Of a DNA stretch of 64,000 bases, positions 11,311 through 23,400 are shown in pieces; positions within the stretch are counted from its first letter, which is position 1, and each line of letters begins with the position of its first letter. The position numbers were made by a program, and so were the translations under genes. The stretch is from Tolypeutes matacus (taxonomy: Eukaryota > Chordata > Mammalia > Cingulata > Chlamyphoridae). The notes under the pieces are model-generated. The model did no database searches. It saw only the letters and a list, made by a program, of their open reading frames with translations, and was not told the DNA's origin. The stretch lies in assembly GCA_026826555.1 (NCBI GenBank), contig JAKSZT010033836.1, forward strand, positions 210,216 through 274,215. Direction: 5' to 3'.

Positions 11311-14135
11311 TGTAAATTTCTTTATGGGAGTAGTTGAGAATTTACAGAAAAATCATTAATAAAATACAGGATGCCCATATACCACCCTATCATTAACAAG
11401 TTACATTGGTGTGGGACATTTGTTACAATGGATGAAAGCATATTTTTATAATTGTACTATTATGTATAGTCCATGGGTTAACTCCAGATGCACTGTTTGT
11501 GAAGTGCAGTTTCACAAATTGGTTTTCAATTTTCATTCTATTAGAGAGAAAATCATTTCCATTTTACCACAATCAGATTTATATTTCAGTGTTGTTAATT
11601 ACATTCACAATTTTGTGCTACCATCCCAATATACACTACCCAAAATTTCCAGTATTCCAAGTAGGAACCCTATACATATTAAGCCTTAACTTACCCTTCA
11701 CTGTCCCTACCCCATTCCCTGATAACATGTATTCTAAAATCTGACTTTTTGTATTTATGTATTGTATTTTTTTTCAGATCAGTGAGATCATACAGTCTTT
11801 CCTTTTGCATTTAAGTTAGTTCACACAACATGATATCTTCAAAGTTCATCCATATTGCATGTTACAGAATTTCATTCCTATAACAGATGTATGTCCTTCC
11901 ATTGTTTGTATATAGCACATTTTATTTATCCATTTCTCAGTTGATGGACACTTGAGTTGCTTTCATCTTTTGGCAATTGTGATTAATGCTACTGTAGACA
12001 TAGGTGTGCAAATATCTGTTGGAGTCCCTGTTTGCAAATATTTTGGATATATACCTGATAGTGAAATTATTGGGTCATAAGTTAATTTTATAGTTAAATA
12101 TTTGCAAAACCACCAAACGGTATTTCACACTGGCTGTACCATTTTGCATTTCCAGTAGCAATGAATAGATGTTTGTTTTTTTATGCATCATCTCCAACAC
12201 TTGTATATTCATTTAAATTTTTTTTTTAATCACAGTCATTCTAATGGGCATAAAATTGTAGCTTATTGTTGGATTTTTGGAAGTCATTATTGATAAGATG
12301 TTGACTTGCATTTCCTGGTGGCTAATTGTATTAGTCAGAATTCTCTCAGGAAACAAAATCAACAGAAGATATATGTCAATAATATGAGATTTTATAAGGG
12401 TCTCTCACATGACCATGGGGATGCACAAGTCCAAATTCCACAGGCAGATGGTAAGCCAGGGACTCCAATAAAAGTCCAGTGAAAAGTCCTTGATGAGTTT
12501 CTGGGAGAAGTTGGCTGTCCAAAGAATAGCTGGGAAATTCTCTCTGTATGTTGAAATTACTTCTTCTTTTAAGGCATTCAACTGATTGGATAAAAGCATC
12601 ATCCATTGTTGAACGCAATCTCCCTGATTGATGCAGATGTAATCAGCCATCCACCCAGTAAACTCACTGGTGACCAAAGTCCATTAATGTTCTTGTATCA
12701 CAATTAGCCTAGTGCTTGCTTGAACCAACACCTGGGCACAATTACCTGGCCAAGTTGACACATTAGCCTAACTATCACACTAATGATGTTGAGCATCTTT
12801 CATGTGCTTTCTGGATATTTGTATATCTTATTTGGAGAGAAGTCTATTCAAGTCTTCTGCCCATTTAGTAATTTGGGTTGTCTCTTTGCTGTTAAGTTGA
12901 ATGATTTCTTTATATATTCTGGATATGACCTTTACCAGATATGTGGTTTCCACATATTTCTCTCATTTTATAGATTGTGTTCATTTTCATGATAAAATTT
13001 CATTAGGTACAAAAATTTTTAATTTTGATGAAGTCCCCTTTATCTATTTTTTCCTTCATTGCCTGTGCTTTCCATATAAACTCTAAGAAGCTTAACAGGA
13101 GGTTCTGACAATTCTTCAGACTTTTCTCCTAGGAATATTATAGCCCTGACTCTTATATTTATGTCTTTGAATCATTTTGAGTGGATTTATGTTTAAAGTG
13201 TGAGATAGGATTATTCTTTCATTATACTTTTTTGCAAATAGAGATTCAGTTTTCCTGGCATCATTTCTTGAAGTGGTTATTCTTTCCCAATTAAGTGGTC
13301 TTTGCCACATTGTCTAATACAGGAGGCAATAAATATGAGGGTTGACTTCCAAGCTCTCAATTCAATTCCATTGTTCTATATGTTGGTCCTTTTGTCAGTA
13401 TCAGGCTGTTTCAATTACTGTGGCTTCATAATAAGTTTAAGATCAGAAAGTGTGAGTCCTCTAACTGCAATCTTGTTCATCACATTGCATTTGGCTCTCC
13501 AGGACATCTGACCCTTCCATAAAAATTTGAGGTTTGGCTTTTCCATTTCTGCCAAGAAGGTTGCTGTAATTTTTATTGGAATTATGTTGTCTCTTTAATT
13601 CTCTTTGGGTAAGATTGATATCCATCTTAACTATATTTAGACTTTCAATTTATGAACATGTATGATCTTCCATTTATTTAGATCTTCTTTGAGTTTTTAG
13701 CAATATTTCATACTTTTCTCTGTAAAAGTCCTTTATATTCTTGATTAGATTTAGTCCTAGTTGCTATTTGATTATTTTAATTGCTTTCTGATTGGAAATT
13801 TTTCTTAATATCTTTCTCTGATTGTTCATTGTTTTTTGTAGCAAAGCTACTGATATTGAGTGTTGTTCTTATGCCCCACAACTTTTCTGACCACATTTAA
13901 TAGATCTAGGATGTTTGTTGTGTATTATTTATAATTTTCAGTGTATAGGATCATGTTGATTGCAAAAAGGGAGAATTTTACTAATTCCTTTCCAGTTAGG
14001 ATGCCTTTTTTTTTCTTGCCTAATTGCTCTGGAAAGTACTTCCAGTATATTTTTTAACAAAATGGTGACAGTGGGAATTGTTGGCTTGTCACATATCTTA
14101 TAGGGAATGCTTTCAGTCTCTCCCTACTAAGTTCT
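11311..14135 (-). mobile_element. L1 remnant, antisense, with 3' UTR; split by an LTR
   Basis: The left end is the reverse complement of an L1 3' UTR ('gatgcccatataccaccc' near 11370, 'ggtgtgggacatttgttac' near 11409). Antisense ORF2 follows, for example 'gttgatggacacttgagttg' near 11940. It is interrupted by the solo LTR at 12327-12779 and resumes at 12780 in register. It is 5' truncated at about 14135, and the reading frames are broken. Confidence 0.8.
12327..12779 (-). mobile_element. Solo LTR, ERVL/MLT2-like, with 5-bp TSD
   Basis: The plus strand reads TGTATTAGTCAGAATTCTC at the left end and CAAGTTGACACATTAGCC...ATCACA at the right end. This is the reverse complement of an ERVL (MLT2-type) LTR, whose sense strand starts with TGTGATxG and ends with CTAATACA. 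The 453-bp element is bracketed by CTAAT at 12322-12326 and 12780-12784. Removing it joins the antisense L1 around it seamlessly (ctggtgg-CTAAT-gatgttgagc), so it inserted into that L1 and later lost its body by LTR-LTR recombination. Confidence 0.88.
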
Positions 14136-14139
14136 GAAG

Positions 14140-16480
14140 GTGAACACCAGGAAAATCAGAGCAAATTGAAATATCTGCAAAAGTTGTTTTTTTATTTATT
14201 TATTTGTTTGTTTTGGTTAGCTCTAAGACAAGGTAATCATAGCTGATCAATGATAACAGATTTTGATAAGCAAATTCACATTTCAAGGGACCTGGTTTTG
14301 ATTGTGAACATTGTTTCAATCCACCCTGCACAATTTCCAATGTGCCCATTGTTTCAACCTGCTCTAGATAAAGTTGATAATTAAGGAGATTTGGTGATAG
14401 ATATTGTGCTTCCTCAAATTTCATGGGGTGATTGGTTGGGAGACTACATTTTCTTGGCTGACCAAGAAACAGAGGGAAAAATCAAACTCTTATAAAGGGG
14501 TGAACTCCAAAACAACTAACCAAAAATTCCCAGGTGAAGAGACTGACACAGAAGTACAAAGAACAACCTGGACATACTGTTCGCCTAGGACAGACTTCTT
14601 GATGGGAGAGCTGAAGCTCAAGAAAATTCTGTCTAATTTTCATCCTGGCTGCAAAATCAAGAAACAGACATTTCATGGTATAAATCTGAGTTAACAAAAT
14701 AAAATATTATAATGTACAGTGTGCAATAAATGAGAAAAAGTAAAACTAAGAAACAGGAAATGCTGCCAATACAAAAGAAGAAGATAAAAATCAAGAAAAC
14801 TAGAATGTGGACATAACAAAATATACTAAAAAAATGATCTTAAAAATGCTCAAGGAGATTAATTAAAACATAGATAAAGACCTAAATGGTAATAGGAAAA
14901 CAATGAATGAGCAATATGCGAATCTTGGTAAAGAGAAAGAAATTTTAAAGATGAACAAGGGAGAAGATATGGCTCAGGCAGTTGAGCACCCACCTCCCAC
15001 AATGGAGATCCCAGGATCAATTCCCGGCAACTTCTGGAAAAAATACAAAACAAACAAGCAAAGCAAATGAAAAATCATCTCAAGGCAGCTGATGTATCCC
15101 AGTGGTTGAGTGCAGGCTTCCCACATACAAGGTCCTGTGTTCAATCCCTTGGTCCAAGTACCTCAAAAAATGAACAAGAACTATAGGAGTTGAAGATCAC
15201 CAATAACTGAAATAAAAAATTCCCAGGAGGGTTTCAAGAGCAAATTGGAGCTGGTAGAAGGGGGAAAATAGTGAATATGAAAACAAGATATTCCAGATGA
15301 GTCAGGTTGAGGAGAAGGAAGCAAAAAGAAATATATAAAAGAAAAATAGCCTAACACCTGTGGTACACCATAAAGCATACTAGTATAAACATTATGTATG
15401 TCCTTGAAGGAGAAGAAAGAGAGAAAATAGCCAAAGTAATATTCAAAGAAATAATGAGAGAAAACTTCTCAAACTTAGCAAAATGTCAATATGCATATTC
15501 AAAGAAGCCTAGATAATACAAACAAGTACTAATGACTTCAGAAGACAAGGATAGAGTTTTGAAAGCTGCAAGAGAAAAAAATGTTATGAGCAAGAGAGTC
15601 CCATTACATTGAGTGCTGATTTCTCATCAGAAACCATGAAAAAGAACAGGTGGTGGGTTGAAATACTTAAACTGTTGAAAGAAAACAAATGATAAGTAAG
15701 AATTTTATATCCAGTGATACTTTATTACAGAAATGAGGGAGAAATTAACACATTTCAGATAAACAAAAGCTGAGGGAGTTCATCTCCAATAGACTGAATG
15801 AATAGATCACTAGACAGTTGTACAAAGAGGTATAAAAACACTCACAGCAAAGGTAACCATATGTTTAATTATATATTCCAGTATTATGGTAGTGTATTGT
15901 TTTGCATGTAGCACCACTTCTTACTTCCTACAGGGGCTAAAATTCAAATGAATAAAAAGTAGTGATTAATGTGTGGTTTTGGATATACAGTATACAAGAC
16001 ATAAGTGTATATAAGTATGCAAAAAAGGTGGGAGATGCAAGAGTATAGGAAAATTATATATGTATGCTACTGAAGATCAAACCAAATTTGATGGTTTTAT
16101 ATTTAGAATGTGAAAATTTAACCCATGGTAAACTAAAGAAAATAGTTGAACAATGTATCAGATGGAAAAGATAAATCACTCAGCACAAAAAATCAGTTAA
16201 ATATAAAAGTAAATGTTGAGAGAAGAATTAAAAAACAAACAATATATGAATTACAAAGGCTAAATAGAAAATTGGCAGAAGGAAATCAGACATTATCAGT
16301 AGTGAATTTAAATGTAAATTAATAAAACTCTTCAGTGAAATATAAAGATTGGCACAATGGATAAGAAAGCATGATCCAACTATATGTTGAGTGCAAGAGA
16401 CTCAGCTTAAAGTCAAATACAGACTTCCATGAATATGGAGGAAAAGGTGGAAAAGGGATTACATCTCTCCCATAAAAATA
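14140..16480 (+). mobile_element. L1 5' fragment, sense (5' UTR, ORF1, start of ORF2)
   Basis: The plus strand carries a 5' UTR-like part up to about 14700, then decayed ORF1 with its coiled-coil region, hosting a SINE. From about 15430 to 15830 comes the ORF1 RNA-binding and C-terminal region ('gtgctgatttctcatcag', 'ccatgaaaaagaacaggtgg'). About 16270-16480 corresponds to the ORF2 endonuclease start ('agattggcacaatggataag', then 'caagagactcagctt'). It breaks off at about 16480. No intact frame remains. Confidence 0.75.
14960..15169 (+). repeat. Dimeric tRNA-derived SINE
   Basis: There are two tRNA-like halves in tandem. The left half has an A-box-like 'tggctcaggcagttgagc' and a B-box-like 'ggatcaattcc'. 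The right half has 'cagtggttgagtgcaggc' and 'tgttcaatccc'. An A-rich linker of about 45 bases with CAAA repeats separates them. The element is flanked by ATGAACAAG at 14951-14959 and 15170-15178, a 9-base target-site duplication inside the host L1 ORF1. It resembles xenarthran (DAS-type) tRNA-derived SINEs from memory. It is not a functional tRNA. Confidence 0.82.
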
Positions 16481-17597
16481 GCCAGAGGACAGGCAAACTC
16501 AGCCTGAATGGCTGTTCTAGGGTTTATGGCACCAGGAGAAGGCCAGACACTACCTAGAAGAGAGAAGGGGTAAAGGAAAGGAGTTTTGTCATCTGGAAAC
16601 ATCCCATGAATAAATCTTCAGCAGTAGCTGTTGGTACCCTTTTCCAACCCCTAAAACAAACAGCATTTTGCTGACTGAAGTTGCTGTGGACTGCAGTGGC
16701 TGTGGACTGATGTGTTTGCAGGAATCCTCTTCCCCAAAGCAGGGGAGAATGAGTGACACAACCAACAACAAATTCAGATTTTGGCCAGTAAATTTGGTCT
16801 CCTGCATCGGAGCGTTCACACACTTCCAGGCAATGTGGGGCAGTGATATTGTTTTACCTTAGAGCCTGCAAGGAGCTAAGATAATTTGCCTTCTCCCTCT
16901 CCATACTTCCCTGGACTTAAGGAGGACTCAGAGGGAGGCAGAGCATGGCTGGCCATGGGAGGTGAACAACTTCTGATAAACTTTCTTTGCAAGGCTTTGT
17001 CCAACCTGAGGATATTGCTTCTGCATTGTTCACCAGGGAAGAGATAGAGTGAATCCATTAACCCTAAGATCTAAGCTGAAAAGTATGCCAAAGAGTGCCA
17101 TTGACTTGCAGACCAGAAAAAAATCATGAAAATAAGGTGAATATGATAATAAATAAGAGGCAATCAGGTGTCTTTACTACATCCTCTCCAAGGCCTATAG
17201 AAACTGGCCTGTACCCTATTACTGAGTCCCTAGTCCTAGTTTGGGTAGTATAACAAGGTCAACCCTAAATATGTAGAACAAATTGAACCAAAAATCAAAT
17301 AACAATGATAGAACACAGCTACTTAACAGTAAATCCCTAGGCAGGAGAGAGAAGCTGAACATCAGAGTAAACTCAGTATCATAATATGACACTTAGACAT
17401 CAGCAAAAAATTTCAAACCATACAAAAAAAAAAAAAAAGGGAGATATGACTCAGGAAAAAGAAAAATTCAAAGCTCCAGACAAGACACAGGACTTGAAAT
17501 GACTAACCAAAGAGGTTCAAACAATTTTCCTAAATCAAATCATGCAGATGAAGGAACCATGGCTAAAGAAATAGAAGACATTAAGAAGGCACTGAGA
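16481..17597 (+). mobile_element. L1 5' UTR and ORF1 start, sense, truncated
   Basis: This is moderately GC-rich L1 5' UTR-like sequence ('atagccagaggacaggc' near 16479), followed by sequence matching the start region of ORF1: 'caaaccatac' with an A15 run near 17415, then 'gaaatagaagacattaagaa' near 17567. It is cut off after the first ORF1 segment by the 5' end of the full-length L1 at 17598. No continuation of its ORF1 is visible beyond that element's tail at 26850. Confidence 0.65.
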
Positions 17598-18344
17598 GGA
17601 GAGGGAGGCAAGATGGCATTGGTTTAGGAGGGCACTCGTGGAGACCACCCAGAACATGGTGGATTGTGGACGGGGTCCTGCCTGCGGGTCTTGCCTAGGG
17701 GTCTGTGCAGTGGGCATGTGGAGTGAGAAGTTTGGGATATCTATCTGTGCAGATCGATGGTGTGGACAGAGTGGTCGAGATTCGTGAGTTTTAAGCCTGT
17801 AGTGGTTAACAGTCAGCTGAGCCCCACCCTTAGATGAAAAGAAAGAAAAACCCTGTTGGAGCCACAACTCCCAGGCCGGCAACCGGGTGATAGGGTCCAG
17901 TGGGAGGGGGCATTCTCTGATGGGGGCGCTCTGGCAAAGGGGAGAGAAAACTTTATTTTCTGGGGATCTGGCTGCCTGGAGCCCCTTGCAGATTGGGCAA
18001 ACAAAACAGCGGCAGTGAATTGGCACCTGGCAGAGGGGAGGGGTGAATCTGCTGAAGGAGTTGATTTGCCTAGCCGCCCAGGGACAAGGCCCGGGCCCCG
18101 CAGAGCCAGGGAGAAGGAGCATACTCAGAGAGAGGAAGGGTTCTGCCAGAGGACAAGGAGGGGATTTTTTTGCCGTAGATTTGGCTGCCTGGACCACCTC
18201 ATAGCTTTGGGGAGCAGATAAGCCGGCTTGAAGCAGCACGAGGCTGAAGGGAGAGGAGAATCTGCTGAGGAAACCTGATTTACCAGCTGCCCGGTGACGC
18301 TGGGGCTTGGATCCAGAAGGAGTGGAGTTGGCCATTTTTAGCAT
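17535..18344 (-). other. Antisense open frame in L1 5' UTR (ORF0-like candidate)
   Basis: A 269-codon frame runs antisense through the 5' UTR. It opens with ATG at 18344 and passes out of the L1 5' end (17598) into the flank, where it stops. The predicted product is rich in Pro, Ser and Cys and has no recognised domain. It contains a 71-residue internal repeat: residues around 52 (VVQAAKSTAKK) recur at 123 (GLQAARSPENK), because the 213-bp DNA repeat is a multiple of three. Fragments of the same protein sequence persist, split between frames, in copy B (34597-35030; for example PWAARQINS and RLKTHES are shared). Position and direction recall primate L1 ORF0. Whether it is translated is unknown, and a GC-rich stretch can stay open by chance. 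Confidence 0.3.
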
Positions 18345-19434
18345 TCTGCACTGACAAGCATCAGAGCTTCAGTTCCCCTGGGGAGTCCAGGAAGTGGAAA
18401 GTGATTGATTAGTTTCCACGAGTCCAGTTAGGGTCCCCTCCATGAGGGGGGTGGTGTGGAGGAGAACTTATTTTTGGTCCTGTATTTTGCCAAAAAAAAA
18501 AAAAAAAAAGAGATAATCACTTTAATAAATGAAAAATAAATTCTTTTTAATTTAGTTTAATAGCTAAAAGCTGCTTCACGACCTGCATATAGAACCCTGT
18601 GGGGAAATTGATTGATAAACACAAGCAGGCTGAGAGAATCCATTGGGACCCTAGTGGAACACTGATCCTCCTTAGCTTTGTTTGACTGCTTGCCTGTGTG
18701 GTTGTTTGGTTTTTCTCTGTTTATTTGTTGTCTCTTGCTTTTCTTTCTTCTTTCCTCCCCCCTTTCTTTTTTCTTTCATTTTTTAAAAATTAGGTACTGC
18801 TAGCTTATCTTTTCTTTGCTGTGCTTCTTCTTCAGTAATTTTCAATTCTCTGTCTATATTGAGTTGTATTCCAAACTATCTCTTATCCTTCCTTCATCTT
18901 TCTGCCTTCTGCTTTCTGTTGTGGCTATTATATACCACATTTTTTTCATATGCCCACAACTTAAGGGTGTCAATTTCTATTCTATCTATTTTGTTTTCTT
19001 CATTTTTTATTAATATTTACTCTTTCCTTACAGCCCTTTCTTCACACACTCTCTCTCTCCTCATAATTCTAGCCTTCTAAATCATTATATATATATTCCT
19101 CTATTTGGTTTTGCAGACTTTTGTAGGTACTTGCACTTTTTTCTCTAATACTCTACACCTCCAACATGAGTTAAATATTCATTTCATTAACTCTTATTTG
19201 ACCCCTCATCTAAATTTTATCGATATTACTATTATCCTTCTTACTTTCTCACATCTTTTGATTCCTCTGGCCCTAATCTTTTGCCTTCAAGGGAACATAG
19301 AAAGAGGCAAGGAAATAAAATAAGAAGAAAAATGTGTTAAAGAGAAAAATTAAAACACACACAGAACCACCAGCTAAATAAAACTCTAGAGCAGAGAGAG
19401 AAGCTAATCAACTGAATAAACCCATCAAGATAAA
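17598..19434 (+). promoter_or_regulatory. L1 copy A 5' UTR (promoter region) with 213-bp tandem unit
   Basis: This is the GC- and CpG-richest stretch of the window, consistent with an L1 internal promoter. An imperfect tandem repeat has a period of 213 bases: GCTGCCTGGA at 17971 and 18184, and GAATCTGCTGA at 18045 and 18258. After it come an A18 tract (18491-18508), a T/C-rich zone (18700-19080) and an A-rich lead into ORF1. Promoter activity is inferred from L1 family knowledge. Confidence 0.75.
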
Positions 19435-20409
19435 ATGATGACTAGAAGGCAACAAAAAATTACAAACCACACTGAGAAATAGGAAGACATGGACCAGTCC
19501 AATGAACAAACTAAAAATCAGGAAGAGATGCAGAACATCAAATAACTAATCAAAGTTTTCCGAACAAATACCATGGACCAACTTAATGAAGTAAAGGAAG
19601 AGATTAAGCATAAAAAGAAGATATTGGGAGAACATACTGAAGAAATTGTAAACATACCCAAAAAGATAATGGATATGATGGTGACCAATGGCACAATCCA
19701 AGAAATCAAAAAGATGCTGGATTCACACAACAGCAGATTTGAACTGGCAGAAGAAAGAATTAGTGATGTGAAACACAATCCATCAGAAACCAAACAGATA
19801 GTAGAATAGATAGACAAAAAGATAGAAAAAATCCAGCAGGGATGCAGGTATTTAACCAAGAACACAAAATGCACAAACATATGCATTATGGGATACCCAG
19901 AAGGAGAAGAGAAGAGACAGGGAACAGAAGGAGTGTTGAAGGAAATAATGGCTGAAAATTTCCCAAACCTATTGAGATGGATGTGCAGATCCAGGAAGCA
20001 CAGCGCACCCCAAATAGTATAAATCCCAACAGGCCAACTCCAAGACATATACTTGTCAAAATGTCCAATGCTCAAGACAAAGAGAAAATACTCAAGGCAG
20101 CAAGAGAAAAGAGAACAATCACATACAAGGGAAGCACAATAAGATTAAGTGCTGATTTCTCAGCTGAAACCGTGGAGGCAAGAAACTGTGGTATGATATA
20201 ATCAAAATACCAAAAGAAAAAAACTTCCCACTATGAGTTATTTATCCAGCAAAACTGGCATTCAAAATGATGGAGTGTTCAAAATATTAACAAATAAACA
20301 GAAATTAAGAGAGTACATCAATAAGAAACCTGCACTTGAAGAAAAAAGAAAGGAAGTTCTACAAGTTGAAAGGAAAAAACAAGGGAGAGAGAGATGGAGG
20401 AGAGTTTAA
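19435..20409 (+). pseudogene. L1 ORF1 (copy A), disrupted
   Basis: L1 ORF1p is an RNA-binding chaperone that coats L1 RNA. The start ATGATGACTAGAAGG at 19435 aligns with the start of copy B. The open stretch 19573-19809 is a charged coiled-coil part (EEIKHKKKILGEHTEEI). Then 19977-20201 covers the RRM region (LVKMSNAQDKEKILKAARE, IRLSADFSAET), and the C-terminal part ends in RERWRRV-stop at 20409. In-frame stops near residues 16 and 36 and later frameshifts disable it. The length of about 325 codons is normal for the family. Confidence 0.85.
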
Positions 20410-20469
20410 AAGCAACTAAAAACACAAAAACAGAACAAAACAACATATGACATACATTAAAAAGAAAAA

Positions 20470-23400
20470 ATGGCTGAAGTAAGAAATTTGCTATGAGTAA
20501 TAACACTGAATGTTAATGGATTAAATTCACCTATCAAGAGACACAGATTGGCAGAGTGGATAAGGAAATGTGATGCATCTATATGCTGTTTACAAGAAAC
20601 CCATCTATGACCCAGGGATTCAAGGATGCTGAAAGTGAATGGCTGGAAAACCATTTTACAAGCTAACAATAGCCAGAAAAGGGCAGGAGAAGCTATTCCA
20701 ATATCATACAAAATACACTTTAAATGCAAAACTATTGTAAGGGACAAAGATGGACACTATATATTAGTAAAAGGGGTAATCCCTCAAGAAGAGAGAACAA
20801 TCATAAACATTTATGCACCTAATTGGGGTGCTCCAAAATACATGAGGCAATCTCTGGAAAAACTAAATGGAGAAATAAATTCCTCTACAATTATAGCAGG
20901 GGACTTCAACACACCACTATCATCATTAGACAGAACATCTAGACGAGAATCAATAAAGAAACAAAGGCTTTCAACAATACATTAGAGGACATGTGCTTAA
21001 TACACATATACAGAACACTTCACACAAATACAGCAGGATTTACATTCTTCTCTAGTGCACATGGATCATTTTCCAAGATATACCACATGCTAGGCCACAG
21101 AACAACTCTCAATGGATGCAGAAAGATTGAGATTATACAAAGTAATTTCTCTGACCACAACAGGATGAAATTGGAAATCACTGAGGGCCAGAGAAACAGG
21201 TTAGGCACAAGGATATGGAAGTTAAACAACACACTCTTAGACAAACAGTGGGTCAAAGAGGAAATCTCAAAAGAAAACAGTAACTACCTGGAAACTAATG
21301 AAAATTGCAACACAAGATATCAAAACCTATGGGATGCAGTGAAAGCAGTCCTGAGAGGGAAGTTCATAGCCATGAATTCATATATTAAAAAAGAAGAAAG
21401 AGCTAAAATTGAAGACCTAACTGCACACTTGGAGGAATTGGAAAAACAACAAAAATTAAACAAAAAGGAAGTAGAAAGAAGGAAATAACAAAGATTAAAG
21501 CAGAACTAAATGAAATAGAGAATAAGAAATCACTGAAAACAATAAACAAAACCAAAAGCTGGTTCTTCAAGAATATCAATAAAATTGACAAACCCTTAGC
21601 CAGACTAACAAAGAAAGAGAGAGAACAGATGCAAATACACAAAATAACGAATGAGCAAGGGGATATCACTACTGACCCCACAGAAATAAAGAGTATCATA
21701 CGAGGATACTTTGAAAAATTATATGCCATCAACAATGATAATTTAGAGGAAATGCCCAAGTTTCTAGAAACTCACAAGCATTCTATATCGATGAAAGAAG
21801 AAATTGATTATCTCAACAGTCCAATTACAAGTAAAGAGATAGACTCAGTCATCAAAAACCTCCCAAAAGAAAAGCCCAGGATCAGATGGATTCACAGCTG
21901 AATTCTACCAAACATTCTGGAAAGAGCTAACACCAATTTTAATTGAGCTCTTCCAAAAAATAGAGGTAGAAGGAATATTGCCTAATTCATTCTATGATGC
22001 CAACATTACCCTAATACCAAAACCAAAAATACCACAAGAAATGAAAACTACAGACCAATTTCTCTAATGATCCTAGAAGTTAAAATCCTCAACAAAATAC
22101 TTGCTCATTGCATTCAACAACATATCAAAAGGATTATACACCATGACTGAGTGGGTTTCATCTCGGGTATACAAGGATGGTTCAATATAAGAAAATCAAT
22201 CAAAGTAATATACCACATAAACAGATTGAGAGAAAAAAGTCACATGATCATCTCTATAATGCAGAAAAAGCATTCGACAAAATACAGCACTCTTTCCTCA
22301 TAAAAACACTACAAAAGGAAAATACAAAATAGGAATAGAAGGAAACTTTCTGAATCTGATAAAGGGTATATAAGAAAATAACAAAGTTAACATCATTCTC
22401 AATGTTGAAATCTTGAAATCCTTCCCTCTGAGATTGGGAACAAGACAAGGATGCCCACTATCACCACTCCTATTTAACATTGTCTTAGAAGTACTTGCAC
22501 GAGCACTGAGACAAGAAAAGGACATAAAGTCACCCAGATTGGAAATGAAGACATAAAAATTTCATTATTTGCAGAGGACATGATCTTATACATAGAAAGC
22601 CTTGAGAAATCTACAACAAACCTTCTAGAACTTATAAAGGAGTTCAGTAATGTTGCAGGCTACAAGATCAATGTCCAAAAATAAGTAGCATTTCTGTACA
22701 CCAATAACGAGCAATCTGAGGAAGAAATCAAGAAAAAAATACCATTTACAATAGTAACTAAAAGAATCAAATACCTAGGAATAAATATAACTAAAGATAT
22801 AAATAACTTGCATACAGAAAACTACACAACACTGTTAAAGGAAATCAAAGAAGACTTAAATAAATGGAAAAATATTCCCTATTCATGGATAGGAAAATTA
22901 AATATCATCAAGATGTCTATCTTACCCAAACTAATCTACCAATTTAATGCAATCCCAATAAAAATCAACACTGTGTTTTTTAAGAAATGGGAAAAACTAA
23001 CCACAAAACATATTTGGAGAGGAAAGAGGCCCTGAATTAAAAAAGACATATTGAAAAAGAAAATGAAGTTGGAGGTATCACATTACCTGACTTTAAAACA
23101 TACTACAAAGCTACAGTGATCAAAATTGCATGGTACGAGGATAGACCTACTGAACAATGGAACCGAACTGAGAGTTCTGATATAGATCCTCACATATACA
23201 GTCGTCTGATATTCAACAAGGCCACGAAGCCCACTCAGTTGGGAGAGAATGGCCTCTTTAACAAATGGTGCTTGGAGAACTGGATATCCACATCCAAAAG
23301 AATGAGAGAAGAACACCATCTCACACCTTATACAAAAATCAACTCAAGATGGATCAAAGATCTAAATATCAGAGCCAAGATTATAAAGACCTGGTAAGAT

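Noticed and set aside
14960..15050. tRNA gene
   Set aside because: A- and B-box-like motifs are present, but with target duplications, a dimer structure and an A-rich linker, so it is a SINE.
17856..18221. 121-codon plus-strand frame in the L1 5' UTR
   Set aside because: It is complementary to the longer antisense frame in a GC-rich stretch; nothing supports translation, and copy B does not keep it.
19518..20075. 185-codon minus-strand frame
   Set aside because: It lies antisense to L1 ORF1 coiled-coil coding sequence, which is A-rich on the sense strand and therefore poor in stops in antisense; the hydrophobic product is an artefact.
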